Below, piece by piece: positions 17,258 through 26,568 of a stretch of 64,000 nucleotides of DNA. This DNA is from Clostridiales bacterium (GTDB taxonomy: Bacteria > Bacillota > Clostridia > Lachnospirales > Lachnospiraceae). Position 1 is the stretch's first letter, and the number at the start of each line of letters is the position of its first letter. Where the stretch lies: contig JAJQAC010000063.1 of the NCBI GenBank assembly GCA_021204025.1, positions 1-64,000 of the forward strand, written 5' to 3'. Made by a program: the position numbers and the translations under genes. Below the pieces are notes generated by a model. It was not told where the DNA came from and did not search any database. It worked only from the letters and a program-made list of their open reading frames with translations.

Positions 17258-18580
17258 ATGAAAAAAGTTGTAAAATTCGGCGGGAGCTCTCTCGCCAACG
17301 CCAGGCAGTTTAAGAAAGTGGGAGAGATTATCCGGGCGGATAAGAGCAGAAAATATGTAATTCCGTCCGCGCCGGGTAAGAGAAACGGCAAGGATACCAA
17401 GGTTACCGATCTTTTATATCAGTGCTATGACGCGGCTTCGACCGGAGCCTCTTATAAGAAAATCCTGAATCAGATCAAGGAGCGTTATGACGATATTATC
17501 GATGGATTAAAACTCAATCTGAATCTGGATCATGAATTTGCGACAATTGAAGAAAATTTTGTCAAAGGAATCGGAAGAGATTATGCGGCTTCGCGCGGAG
17601 AATATCTGAATGGGATTGTTATGGCGGAATATCTGGGATTTCCGTTTATCGATGCAGCAGAAGTGATTTTCTTTGATGAAGAGGGGAACTTTCTGGCAAA
17701 GGAGACAAATGAGGAATTGTCTGAGCGGCTGAAAACAGTTGATACAGCGGTGATCCCCGGTTTTTATGGTTCTGTCTATCATAATGGCATGGTGCGCACC
17801 TTTTCCCGTGGTGGTTCAGATATCACTGGTTCGATCGTAGCGCGCGCGATTCACGCGGATCTCTATGAGAACTGGACAGATGTTTCCGGTTTCCTGGTTG
17901 CGGATCCACGTATTGTTGAGAATCCTGCGGTGATCGAGACGATCACCTATAAGGAACTGCGTGAACTGGCGTATATGGGAGCCAGTGTTCTGCATGAGGA
18001 TGCGATTTTCCCGGTAAGGAGCGAGGGCATTCCGATCAATATCCGCAATACCAACAAGCCTGAGGATAAAGGAACTCTGATTGTTGAGAGCACGTGCCGC
18101 AAGCCGAGATTTCTTGTCACGGGGATTGCGGGCAAGAAGGGATTTTGTGTTGTCAATATCGAGAAGGCGATGATGAACTCTGAGATCGGATTTGGAAGGA
18201 AGGTTCTCGCTGTTTTCGAAAAGTATGGTATTTCCTTTGAACATATGCCTTCCGGCGTAGATACGATGTCGATTGTACTTCATCAGTCAGAATTTGAGGA
18301 TTATGAGCAGTCTGTCGTAGCGGGCATTCACCGCGCGGTATCGCCGGACAGCGTAGAACTGGAATCTGATCTGGCACTGATCGCAGTAGTGGGACGAGGC
18401 ATGAAAGCTAACAGAGGGATTGCCGGGCGGCTGTTTGCGGCTCTTGGCCATGCCAGAGTGAATGTAAAGATGATCGACCAGGGTTCCAGTGAGCTGAATA
18501 TCATTGTCGGGGTAAAGAATGAAGATTTTGAGACCGCAATCAGGGCAATTTACGATATCTTTATTAATACAGAAGTATAA
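17258..18580 (+). CDS. lysC: aspartate kinase
   Basis: Aspartate kinase phosphorylates aspartate at the head of the lysine, threonine, methionine and diaminopimelate pathways. The N-terminal kinase domain begins VVKFGGSSLANARQF (about residues 3-17) and includes TFSRGGSDITGS. Two ACT domains lie in the last 130 residues and probably carry feedback control. The length of 440 residues is normal for the monofunctional enzyme. No lysine riboswitch fits in the 90-base upstream gap. The 3' end overlaps the reading frame of the next lipoprotein gene. Confidence 0.93.
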   Translation: MKKVVKFGGSSLANARQFKKVGEIIRADKSRKYVIPSAPGKRNGKDTKVTDLLYQCYDAASTGASYKKILNQIKERYDDIIDGLKLNLNLDHEFATIEENFVKGIGRDYAASRGEYLNGIVMAEYLGFPFIDAAEVIFFDEEGNFLAKETNEELSERLKTVDTAVIPGFYGSVYHNGMVRTFSRGGSDITGSIVARAIHADLYENWTDVSGFLVADPRIVENPAVIETITYKELRELAYMGASVLHEDAIFPVRSEGIPINIRNTNKPEDKGTLIVESTCRKPRFLVTGIAGKKGFCVVNIEKAMMNSEIGFGRKVLAVFEKYGISFEHMPSGVDTMSIVLHQSEFEDYEQSVVAGIHRAVSPDSVELESDLALIAVVGRGMKANRGIAGRLFAALGHARVNVKMIDQGSSELNIIVGVKNEDFETAIRAIYDIFINTEV

Positions 18581-20546
18581 GAAAAAAATAATCAGGCTGT
18601 TATTCCGGATGATGATGCTTCTTCCTGTTTTTCTGTTATCCGGATGCGAAGGGCCGTCTACGGCAGTTCTTCCGGGGAATACGAACAGCACGCTTTCAGA
18701 TATGTCGGAATTGTCGCTGGAAATAAAGGATGCCAATCCCTATTTCCTGAGAGAAATGATCGAGCGTCTGTCAGTTGTGGCGGATGATTCGGATGAAATC
18801 GAGCGGAAAGAAGCAGACGCCGGGCAATACCTGAGGGATTTTCTGACCGGATACGGATATGAGGTGTCCGGTCAGAAAGATATAGTAGAGGCGGTGCGAT
18901 TTGCGGAAGGTCCGGAAGCAGATATTATTTTGCTTGTTGCCAATTATGGCGGGACGGTGGCTGGTACAGGCGCTTATGACAATGCCTCCGGAGCGGCAGC
19001 GCTTTTGGAAACAGCGAGACTTCTGGCGGAGTTTTCTACTGACACGGAAGTCCGTTTTGTATTTTTGCCGGGAAGCAGAAGTGATCTGGATCCGGTTCGC
19101 AGCTATCTGGGAAACCTGGAGATTGATGATTCTTCAAGACTGCTGGGTGCTGTTCAGGTCGCCCCTTTGGGAAGAAACGCCGCCAGGAAAAATGTTCTTT
19201 CCACTTCCGATGGGAAACCGACATTTCTTGCGGAGCAGATTAACAGGATCTGCGAGGCTGCTTATGGAGAGGGAATTCCCTGCCTCCCGCACGAACAGAC
19301 GATTCAGAATGTGCTGTTGCGCAACCGGATTCCAACTGTAGTTTATCAGGGAAGTTTTCAGGCCGCGGAACAGGGGACGGTTCTTGATCGTCCGTCATTG
19401 ATTTCGTACGATTTTCTTGCGGATTCGGTTGACGTATTGAGCCATACCCTTGCGTCGTTGATGGATATTGATACGCCGTCAATGCAGGCAAAGGCGCATT
19501 TTTATAATGATATCCGGGATGATGCTTATGTTCAGAAAGCGCTGGCTGTGCTGCCGTTTGGAAAGAATGTAGAGGCGCTGGAAGCGGTGACCGGACAGCT
19601 GGGAATATTGAATGTGGTAAATACGGATAATGACGGCAGGGAGATTTTATGCTATCGTTATCCGATGAAGTGGTTTGGCGTGGATCAGATTATTGATACG
19701 GATTATTATTTTACGGATGGTCAGCTGACCAGTGTGATGCTTCGGGCAGACAGCGCCGGTATCGAATATGAGGAGGCGGTTGAGCGGATTGATTCTGTAT
19801 ATGGAGAATATACGGGATTCAGTAACAGTCCATCCGGGAAAATCTGCGAATGGGTGGTTCCCGGGAAGCGGCTCAGAATCGTATTGACACCAAATCATGA
19901 TGGGTTTGACCTTACATTTACTGAGTATGATACTCCGAAACATCTGTATACTGCGGATACTTTGGGTGCGAGTCGGCTGGAAGAGCTTTTTGAGCGGTTT
20001 GTGCCGGAGTCTGCGAGAGAATATATCCGTCTGGTCTGTTATTCGGATGGATATGGAAAAACAAAAGGTTATCTGGAGCAGGAGGAAAAAGCGGACGATG
20101 CGGAGGAGATGACCCAGGGACAGAAAACAGCAGGAAACTATGTGATCGGTCTGGATCTGGAAGACGCTTTGAATGACGGGAGTGGATGGAGAGATTTTTA
20201 CGGGACTGTTGATATTTTAATGAGACTTTATGGAGAATACCTGAAAGGTCAGACGACAGAGCCATATTATCAGGATTTTGAGAAACGGTTTGGAATTGCA
20301 GAAGGATCTGCGATGGAAGGCAGTCCGCAGACAGACGGTGGGCTCACCGGGAATGACTGGATAACTGACGAAGAGGAATCCGGGAAAGGAGAGGCGGATG
20401 TTCCGGATTTTGCAGAAAGTTTTTGTTTGTTTGTGATGGCTGAAAAACCGGAAGAGAATCTTGGCGAATGGGGAGACCGTGTCCGTTTCTTTTATGAATA
20501 CGAGGAACTGACAGAGTACAGAAATCAGGTGCGGGAAGGCATGTAG
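18519..20546 (+). CDS. lipoprotein with a degenerate M28-type peptidase domain
   Basis: The frame opens at ATG 18519 inside lysC. An ATG triplet at 18609-18617 is an alternative start but would leave almost no basic n-region. A KKK-containing stretch leads into a hydrophobic segment and the lipobox LLSGC (Cys 43), so the product should be membrane-anchored outside the cell. An M28-like core follows with GAYDNASGAAALLE, in which the bridging Asp survives. The usual HYD zinc motif reads NYG here, and the catalytic EE pair is replaced in LPGSRSDL. A C-terminal region of about 300 residues is unrecognised. Peptidase activity is doubtful, and a binding or structural role is possible. Confidence 0.72.
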   Translation: MKILRPQSGQFTISLLIQKYKKKIIRLLFRMMMLLPVFLLSGCEGPSTAVLPGNTNSTLSDMSELSLEIKDANPYFLREMIERLSVVADDSDEIERKEADAGQYLRDFLTGYGYEVSGQKDIVEAVRFAEGPEADIILLVANYGGTVAGTGAYDNASGAAALLETARLLAEFSTDTEVRFVFLPGSRSDLDPVRSYLGNLEIDDSSRLLGAVQVAPLGRNAARKNVLSTSDGKPTFLAEQINRICEAAYGEGIPCLPHEQTIQNVLLRNRIPTVVYQGSFQAAEQGTVLDRPSLISYDFLADSVDVLSHTLASLMDIDTPSMQAKAHFYNDIRDDAYVQKALAVLPFGKNVEALEAVTGQLGILNVVNTDNDGREILCYRYPMKWFGVDQIIDTDYYFTDGQLTSVMLRADSAGIEYEEAVERIDSVYGEYTGFSNSPSGKICEWVVPGKRLRIVLTPNHDGFDLTFTEYDTPKHLYTADTLGASRLEELFERFVPESAREYIRLVCYSDGYGKTKGYLEQEEKADDAEEMTQGQKTAGNYVIGLDLEDALNDGSGWRDFYGTVDILMRLYGEYLKGQTTEPYYQDFEKRFGIAEGSAMEGSPQTDGGLTGNDWITDEEESGKGEADVPDFAESFCLFVMAEKPEENLGEWGDRVRFFYEYEELTEYRNQVREGM

Positions 20547-20555
20547 GAGGTCAGA

Positions 20556-21788
20556 ATGAAAAAAGTGATTGTCATCGGTTGTGGGGCCGCGGGCATGATG
20601 GCAGCCATAGCCGCCGCAGAGGCAGGACATCAGGTCTGGATCTATGAAAAGAATGAAAAGGCCGGTAAAAAACTTTTTATCACGGGAAAAGGCCGCTGCA
20701 ATGTGACGAATGCCTGTGATACGGAAGACCTTTTTCGACATATTATTCACAATCCGAAGTTTTTGTACAGTGGATTTTATCATTTTACCAATTTTGACAT
20801 GATGGATTTTCTGAACCGGAACCATTGCCCGGTAAAGATCGAGCGCGGAGAGCGGGTGTTTCCTGTCTCAGATAAATCATCAGATATCATTCATGCACTT
20901 GTGGCAAGATTAAAGAAACTGAAAGTGGAAATCTGTCTGAATGAAGAAGTTGACGGGCTGGTAATTGAGAATCAGTGCATCCGTGGGATTATTCTGAGAA
21001 AAGGAACGAAGCAGGTCAAAGCAGATGCGGTGATTGTCGCGACAGGCGGTTTGTCGTATCCATCGACAGGTTCGACCGGAGACGGCTATCGCTTTGCAAA
21101 AGCGGCCGGACATTCGGTTACGGAGCTTACGCCGGCACTTGTTCCGCTGCAGGCAGAGGAATCAGAGGTCCGTGAGCTGATGGGATTGTCTCTGCGCAAC
21201 GTTCGTGTAAGGATTTTCAGAGATCATCAACTCTTATACGATGAATTCGGGGAGATGCTTTTTACTCATTTCGGCGTGAGCGGGCCGGTTATCCTGTCAG
21301 CTTCCAGTCTGATTGCTTCTCAGTTACGGAAAAGCAGGCTGACGTTGTCGATCGACTGTAAACCGGCGCTTAGTGAGGAACAGCTGGATGCGCGCATCTT
21401 ACGGGATTTTGAAGAGGTAAAGAACCGTCAGTTTAAAAATTCACTGAGTCATCTGCTTCCATCCAGGATGATCCCTGTAGTGGTAGACCGTAGCGGAATC
21501 GATCCGGAAAAAAAGGTGAATGAAATTTCTAGAGAGGAGCGCCGAAGACTGGCGCAGATCATCAAGGATTTCCGGATGACGCTCACGGGTATGCGGGGAT
21601 ATTCAGAGGCGATTGTCACACAGGGTGGTGTGTCCGTGCGGGAAATCAATCCATCTACGATGGAATCAAAGCTGGTTAACAATCTCTACTTTGCGGGAGA
21701 GGTTCTGGACCTGGATGCAGTGACCGGCGGATTCAATCTGCAGATTGCCTGGTCGACCGGACATCTGGCGGGGAGTTCCATTGAGTAA
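20556..21788 (+). CDS. NAD(P)/FAD-dependent oxidoreductase, HI0933/BaiN family
   Basis: The 410-residue flavoprotein starts with the dinucleotide fold VIVIGCGAAGMMAAIAAAEAG and contains GKGRCNVTNA, ATGGLSYPSTGSTGDG and the C-terminal AGEVLDLDAVTGGFNLQ motif. The family includes BaiN, reported to reduce bile-acid intermediates in Clostridium scindens, but most members are uncharacterised housekeeping flavoproteins, so a bile-acid role should not be assumed. The start lies nine bases after the lipoprotein gene, with AGGAGG overlapping that gene's stop codon. Confidence 0.9.
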   Translation: MKKVIVIGCGAAGMMAAIAAAEAGHQVWIYEKNEKAGKKLFITGKGRCNVTNACDTEDLFRHIIHNPKFLYSGFYHFTNFDMMDFLNRNHCPVKIERGERVFPVSDKSSDIIHALVARLKKLKVEICLNEEVDGLVIENQCIRGIILRKGTKQVKADAVIVATGGLSYPSTGSTGDGYRFAKAAGHSVTELTPALVPLQAEESEVRELMGLSLRNVRVRIFRDHQLLYDEFGEMLFTHFGVSGPVILSASSLIASQLRKSRLTLSIDCKPALSEEQLDARILRDFEEVKNRQFKNSLSHLLPSRMIPVVVDRSGIDPEKKVNEISREERRRLAQIIKDFRMTLTGMRGYSEAIVTQGGVSVREINPSTMESKLVNNLYFAGEVLDLDAVTGGFNLQIAWSTGHLAGSSIE

Positions 21789-21858
21789 GTGAATGATGAA
21801 AGATCAAGGCGAATCTGGCTGCAGGTCGATGGACTGTGAGAACGGGAGATGAGATGAT

Positions 21859-22179
21859 GTGAATACATTCGATAAAATATACGAAGTAGTGAAACAGATA
21901 CCCAGAGGCACGGTGGCTTCTTATGGACAGATTGCTTCTCTGGCGGGTAATCGTCGCTGGTCCCGGGTGGTCGGTTATGCTCTGCATGTGAATCCGGATT
22001 CGGAGCATATTCCCTGCTACCGTGTAGTCACAAAGGATGGGAAAGTATCGAGTGCGTTTGCCTTTGGCGGAGGCAATGAACAGATCCGGCTGCTGCGGGA
22101 GGATGGGATAGAGGTGTCCGATGACGGCGTGGTAGATATGGGGAGATATCAATGGGATACGCCCTGGATTTACGGGTGA
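21859..22179 (+). CDS. MGMT family (alkyltransferase-like) protein
   Basis: This 106-residue protein is the DNA-binding and active-site domain of O6-alkylguanine-DNA alkyltransferase without the N-terminal domain. The helix-turn-helix region includes GTVASYGQIASLAG. The active-site motif, normally PCHRV, reads PCYRV: the acceptor Cys is kept but the neighbouring His is Tyr. It may recognise alkylated bases and flag them for repair, or still transfer alkyl groups weakly. The start is GTG 21859. It follows the BaiN-like gene by 70 bases. Confidence 0.82.
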   Translation: MNTFDKIYEVVKQIPRGTVASYGQIASLAGNRRWSRVVGYALHVNPDSEHIPCYRVVTKDGKVSSAFAFGGGNEQIRLLREDGIEVSDDGVVDMGRYQWDTPWIYG

Positions 22180-22277
22180 AGTCAGCATAGAGAGTGTCTG
22201 ACCATGTGAAAATGCGAATGGAGATGAATCGTACCTGGTTAACAGATAAAAACAATCGACAGGAGAGATCGTAGATT

Positions 22278-22958
22278 ATGAAAAGATTTAATATCGCAAT
22301 TGATGGCCCGGCGGGAGCCGGGAAAAGTACGATTGCAAAATTGGTGGCAAAGAAGACAGGATTTATTTATGTGGATACCGGAGCGATGTACCGGGCAATT
22401 GCGCTTTTTATGCTGGAGCATGAGATCGCTCCCGGTGATGAACAGGCGGTCTCACAGGCCGTAAAAGAAGTAAAAATTACACTGTGTTATGAAGATGGGA
22501 TTCAGCAGGTGATCTGTAATGGGGAAAATGTCTCAGGAAGGATACGGACGGAGGAGGTCGGAAACGCGGCGTCTGCGGTAAGCGCCTATCCGGCGACCCG
22601 TGGTCATCTGCTGGCACTTCAGCGGGAACTGGCGGCAAGCCAGAACGTGATTATGGACGGAAGGGATATTGGTACCTGTATCCTTCCGGACGCAGATGTG
22701 AAGATATATCTGACAGCATCGACAGGTGTTCGTGCGCTACGTCGCTGTAAAGAACTGACTGACAAAGGAATTATGTGTAATTTGGAGGAAATTGAGCAAG
22801 ATATCAGGGAGAGGGACGAGCGGGATCAGAACCGGGCGGTTTCTCCTCTCCGGCAGGCAGAAGACGCACTGTTGATTGATAGTTCTGATCTCACAGTGAA
22901 TCAGGTGATCGATAAAATTTTGCAGGCGGCAGCTTCCAGAGGATTACAGATACCGTGA
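22278..22958 (+). CDS. cmk: cytidylate kinase
   Basis: Cytidylate kinase phosphorylates CMP and dCMP. The P-loop GPAGAGKST (about residues 10-18), YVDTGAMYRA, MDGRDIGT and a C-terminal RDERDQNR region are all present. At 226 residues the length is typical. It heads the conserved Firmicute order cmk-ispH-S1. AGGAGAG upstream serves as the ribosome site. Confidence 0.95.
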   Translation: MKRFNIAIDGPAGAGKSTIAKLVAKKTGFIYVDTGAMYRAIALFMLEHEIAPGDEQAVSQAVKEVKITLCYEDGIQQVICNGENVSGRIRTEEVGNAASAVSAYPATRGHLLALQRELAASQNVIMDGRDIGTCILPDADVKIYLTASTGVRALRRCKELTDKGIMCNLEEIEQDIRERDERDQNRAVSPLRQAEDALLIDSSDLTVNQVIDKILQAAASRGLQIP

Positions 22959-22984
22959 CAGGTTATTGTTGAACAGCATGGGAA

Positions 22985-23848
22985 ATGGAGAAAATGATGG
23001 AAGTAATACTCGCAAAAAATGCCGGTTTCTGCTTTGGCGTACAGCGCGCAGTGGATCAGGTGTATGAACAGATTGCAAAGTCAGAGAAAAGAGTTTATAC
23101 CTATGGCCCGATTGTTCATAATGACGAAGTGGTTGATGATCTGAAACAGAAAGGCGTAGAAGTGATCTCTTCTCCTGAGGAACTGAAAGATCTGCATGAG
23201 GTAGTCGTTATCATCCGGGCACACGGAGTCGGTAGGGAGGTTTATAATCTGCTTAACCGCGAAGGAATTATTCTGATCGACGCAACATGTCCGTTTGTCA
23301 AAAAGATTCACCGGATTGTGCAGGAACAGCAAAAGCTCGGCCGCCGTGTGATCATAGCGGGGAACGCCAGGCATCCGGAAGTCCAGGGAATCTGTTCCTG
23401 GGGAGGCGGAAAGGTGACCGTGGTTGAGAATCTTTCAGACGTGGATCAGATGACGATTGCAGACGGTGAAAAACTGAGCCTTGTGGCACAGACGACATTT
23501 AATTACAATAAATTTCAAGAATTAGTTGAAAAAATTGCAAAAAAGGGTTATGATATAAACGTTATAAATACGATTTGCAATGCAACACAGGAACGGCAAG
23601 TGGAAGCCAAGCGGATTGCTTCTTCAGTAGATGTGATGCTTGTCATTGGGGGCAGACACAGCTCGAATTCTCAGAAGCTATATGAAATATGCCAAAGGGA
23701 ATGTAAGAATACTTATTTTATCCAGACACCCGGCGATTTTAATCCTGAATGTGTGAATTCTGTGCGCAGCGTAGGTATTACAGCAGGGGCTTCGACCCCG
23801 AAACAAATTATCGAGGAGGTTCATACTAGTGTCAGAATTAAGTTTTGA
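22985..23848 (+). CDS. ispH: 4-hydroxy-3-methylbut-2-enyl diphosphate reductase (IspH/LytB)
   Basis: IspH carries out the last step of the non-mevalonate isoprenoid pathway with a [4Fe-4S] cluster. The three cluster Cys are visible in NAGFCFGV, DATCPFVKK and NTICNAT. The product is 287 residues from ATG 22985, or 283 from ATG 22997, which is better placed after GGAG (22987-22990) and gives the common MEVILAKNAGF start. The 3' end overlaps the S1-domain gene by 20 bases in a different frame. In several clostridia these two proteins are fused, so the overlap keeps them tightly coupled. ispG and dxr, from the same pathway, are also in the window. Confidence 0.95.
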   Translation: MEKMMEVILAKNAGFCFGVQRAVDQVYEQIAKSEKRVYTYGPIVHNDEVVDDLKQKGVEVISSPEELKDLHEVVVIIRAHGVGREVYNLLNREGIILIDATCPFVKKIHRIVQEQQKLGRRVIIAGNARHPEVQGICSWGGGKVTVVENLSDVDQMTIADGEKLSLVAQTTFNYNKFQELVEKIAKKGYDINVINTICNATQERQVEAKRIASSVDVMLVIGGRHSSNSQKLYEICQRECKNTYFIQTPGDFNPECVNSVRSVGITAGASTPKQIIEEVHTSVRIKF

Positions 23849-24953
23849 GCAGATGTTAGAGGAGTCATTGAAGACAATACGTACAGGAGAGATCGTCACT
23901 GGTAAAGTAATCGATGTTAAAGATGATGAGATTGTCTTGAATATAGGCTATAAGTCGGATGGAATTATTCCGAAGCATGAGTATACCAATGATTCCAGCG
24001 TTGATTTAAAGAGTGTGGTACATGTCGGTGATGAGATGGAAGCGAAGGTTGTGAAAGTGAATGACGGAGAAGGTCAGGTAGCTCTTTCTTATAAGAGACT
24101 AGCAGCAGATAAGGGAAATAAGAGACTGGAAGAGGCTTTTAATAATAAAGAAGTCCTTACGGCAAAGGTTACGCAGGTTCTGGATGGCGGTTTAAGCGTA
24201 GTAATTGAGGAGTCGAGAATTTTTATTCCGGCAAGTCTTGTATCGGATACTTACGAAAGAGATCTGAATAAATATGCCGGTCAGGAAATTGAATTTGTTA
24301 TCACAGAGTTCAATCCAAAGAGAAGAAGAGTGATTGGTGATCGTAAGCAGCTGATGATTGCTCGTAAGGCAGAAATGCAGAAAGCGTTATTTGAGCGGAT
24401 TCAGGTGGGTGACCGGGTTGAGGGTACTGTAAAGAATGTAACAGATTTTGGTGCTTTTGTTGACCTGGGCGGAGCTGACGGACTTCTTCACATTTCTGAG
24501 ATGTCCTGGGGGCGTGTTGAGAATCCGAAAAAGATTTTCCACAGCGGAGATAAGCTGACAACCCTGATTAAGGATATCAACGGAGAGAAGATCGCTCTGA
24601 GTCTGAAGTTCCCGGAGGAGAATCCCTGGACAACCGCTGCTGATAAATATGCGGTTGGTAATATTGTAACCGGAAGAGTTGCAAGAATGACAGATTTTGG
24701 CGCATTTATCGAGCTGGAGCCGGGCGTGGATGCTCTGCTGCATGTTTCTCAGATTGCGAGGGAGCATGTGGATAAACCGGCTGATGTATTAAAGATCGGT
24801 CAGGAGATTGAAGCCAAAGTGGTAGATTTCAACGGAGAGGACAGAAAGATCAGTCTTAGTATTAAGGCATTGCTTGTATCAGCGCAGAGACAGCCTGTAG
24901 ATCCGGATATTGTGGATGTTGACATTGAAGCTGTCGCTAAAGCAACCGAATAA
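23829..24953 (+). CDS. S1 RNA-binding domain protein (30S ribosomal protein S1-like)
   Basis: The 374-residue protein holds four S1 OB-fold repeats. They start near residues 18 (GEIVTGKVIDV), 102 (KEVLTAKVTQV), 188 (GDRVEGTVKNVTDFGAFVDL) and 273 (GNIVTGRVARMTDFGAFIEL). The last two are closest to the consensus. Four repeats is the short Firmicute form; proteobacterial S1 has six. It probably binds mRNA and aids translation, though Firmicute forms are not always firmly ribosome-bound. The start is GTG 23829 inside the ispH end, with GAGGAGGT at 23813-23820. Confidence 0.9.
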   Translation: MSELSFEQMLEESLKTIRTGEIVTGKVIDVKDDEIVLNIGYKSDGIIPKHEYTNDSSVDLKSVVHVGDEMEAKVVKVNDGEGQVALSYKRLAADKGNKRLEEAFNNKEVLTAKVTQVLDGGLSVVIEESRIFIPASLVSDTYERDLNKYAGQEIEFVITEFNPKRRRVIGDRKQLMIARKAEMQKALFERIQVGDRVEGTVKNVTDFGAFVDLGGADGLLHISEMSWGRVENPKKIFHSGDKLTTLIKDINGEKIALSLKFPEENPWTTAADKYAVGNIVTGRVARMTDFGAFIELEPGVDALLHVSQIAREHVDKPADVLKIGQEIEAKVVDFNGEDRKISLSIKALLVSAQRQPVDPDIVDVDIEAVAKATE

Positions 24954-24995
24954 TTGATTCCCGGTTGTGTGAAATACTGAATAAAGAAAAAATTT

Positions 24996-25060
24996 AAGGG
25001 TATACTTCGAACGGACTGTAACAGCAGGTACTGTAATGGTAAGGAAAGGAGTGTACCCTT
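24996..25060 (+). promoter_or_regulatory. stem-loop overlapping the ribosome site of the SASP gene
   Basis: An 11-base arm (24996-25006) pairs with 25050-25060 with one mismatch, and the right arm touches the AAGGAAAGGAG ribosome site (25041-25051) of the SASP gene. It may limit translation or serve as an end signal for the S1 transcript, but it lacks a T tract. No cobalamin riboswitch features (B12 box) were found in this gap. Confidence 0.4.
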
Positions 25061-25063
25061 ATT

Positions 25064-25282
25064 ATGTCAAAAAAAGAAACGATCGGATTTGATCCCGATA
25101 ATCGGAAGCCGGATGATCAGCTTAAGCTTGAGATCGCAAGTGAACTTGGGCTTGCCGACAAGGTAAAAAAGGGAGGCTGGAGATCGCTGACGGCCAAAGA
25201 GAGCGGACGAATCGGAGGACTGATGGCACGCAGAAAAAGAAACGGCGATGGTTCTGCGATACAGGGAAAACAGAACGGATGA
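25064..25282 (+). CDS. alpha/beta-type small acid-soluble spore protein
   Basis: The 72-residue basic protein carries the two family signatures. The first is KLEIASELGLADK around residues 21-33, which includes the germination protease-type site region. The second is SLTAKESGRIGGLMARRK near residues 41-58. SASPs coat and protect spore DNA and are degraded at germination. The gene has an excellent ribosome site (AAGGAAAGGAG). It lies between the S1 gene and the cobalamin operon and is probably transcribed alone in the forespore, although no sigma-G promoter was identified with confidence. Confidence 0.85.
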   Translation: MSKKETIGFDPDNRKPDDQLKLEIASELGLADKVKKGGWRSLTAKESGRIGGLMARRKRNGDGSAIQGKQNG

Positions 25283-25325
25283 TTGGTAATCCGAAAGAAG
25301 AGTAACCCGAGGACAAAGAGAGAGG

Positions 25326-26561
25326 ATGACAAAGATGATCAGGCACAATCTGCGCAACGGATATACGACAGGAAGCTGCGCAGCGGCAGCGGCAAAGGCT
25401 GCGGTACTCTTTCTGATTACAGGGAAAAAACCGGACCAGGTGACGCTGGATCTGCCGGGGGGAGAAAGCGGCACCTGGATTCCGGTGCCTGTATCGGATG
25501 ATAATAAAGTTTTCGGGGAAACGCGAATGGGCAGCTGTTCCTTCCGTGTACAAAAAGATGCCGGTGACGATCCGGATGTAACAAACGGATCCTGGATATA
25601 TGTGCGGGCCGCATTGTTGTCAAAGGAAGAGTTAGCTGCTCGTTTGCGTTATGGAAAAGGTTATCTGGTCAGTGCAGAGCCAACGGTTTACCTGGATGGC
25701 GGATGTGGCATTGGACTGGTAACCCGTGAGGGTTTATCCTGTCCGCCGGGTCATTATGCTTTTAACCCTGTTCCCAGAGAGATGATTGGCGGTGCGGTAG
25801 AGAAGGTATGCAGGGACGCCGGATACCGGGAACCGTTGCTGATAACCGTGGCGATACCGGGCGGTGAGAAACTGGCAAAAAAAACTTTTAATCCCAGACT
25901 CGGTATTACTGGTGGTCTTTCTGTTCTCGGTACGACAGGAATTGTCCGGCCGATGAGCGAAGAAGCACTCCAGGATACGATCTGTCTGGAACTTCATATG
26001 AATTCATTGGCAGGGAAGACGCTGATTATGATGACACCCGGCAATTATGGAGAGACTTTCCTAGAGGAACAGATGAAACTTCCGGCGGGGAAAGCAGTCG
26101 TGTGCAGCAATTTTGTGGGTGACTCTGCAGCAATGGCAGCGAAAGAAGGGATCCGGAGAATCCTTTTTGTCGGCCATATCGGAAAACTGATTAAGGTTGC
26201 CGCCGGGATGAAAAATACTCATTCACGTTATGGAGACTGCCGCATGGAAACGATTGTCAGGATACTTTCACAGGTTTTGGGCGGCATATCTTCGCAGCTG
26301 AGGGAAGCGATTACGGCTTGCGGCACGACAGATGAAGCATTAAAAATTCTGATGGGTATTGAGGGCAATCCCGCTCAGTTAGTGATGAATGAGACCGCAA
26401 GAGCAGTAAAGGCGCAGATGGAAGCGTGGTCAGGAGAAAAAGTGTCGGTAGAAGTTGTTGTCTTTTCTTCGGCGTTAAATCTGATTGGCTGTACGGAATT
26501 TGCGGAAGAGTATGGAGATCAGATACGGAACGAAGATGAAAAACTTTTTATAAGAGGTTGA
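25326..26561 (+). CDS. cbiD: cobalt-precorrin-5B C1-methyltransferase (CbiD)
   Basis: CbiD methylates C1 of the corrin ring in the anaerobic cobalamin pathway. The diagnostic N-terminal LRNGYTTGSCAAAAAKAA (residues 7-24), the ARLRYGKG and GITGGLSVLGTTGIVRPMS segments, and FVGHIGKLIKVAAGMKNTHS are present. The length of 411 residues is somewhat above the usual 370-380. ATG 25335 is an alternative start. It is the first clear gene of the cobalamin operon, only 43 bases after the SASP stop. cbiG follows after seven bases. Confidence 0.94.
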   Translation: MTKMIRHNLRNGYTTGSCAAAAAKAAVLFLITGKKPDQVTLDLPGGESGTWIPVPVSDDNKVFGETRMGSCSFRVQKDAGDDPDVTNGSWIYVRAALLSKEELAARLRYGKGYLVSAEPTVYLDGGCGIGLVTREGLSCPPGHYAFNPVPREMIGGAVEKVCRDAGYREPLLITVAIPGGEKLAKKTFNPRLGITGGLSVLGTTGIVRPMSEEALQDTICLELHMNSLAGKTLIMMTPGNYGETFLEEQMKLPAGKAVVCSNFVGDSAAMAAKEGIRRILFVGHIGKLIKVAAGMKNTHSRYGDCRMETIVRILSQVLGGISSQLREAITACGTTDEALKILMGIEGNPAQLVMNETARAVKAQMEAWSGEKVSVEVVVFSSALNLIGCTEFAEEYGDQIRNEDEKLFIRG

Positions 26562-26568
26562 GGTCGGA

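Noticed and set aside
24954-25325. Cobalamin riboswitch upstream of the cobalamin operon
   Set aside because: No B12 box or compatible length was seen; only a simple stem-loop near the SASP ribosome site is present.
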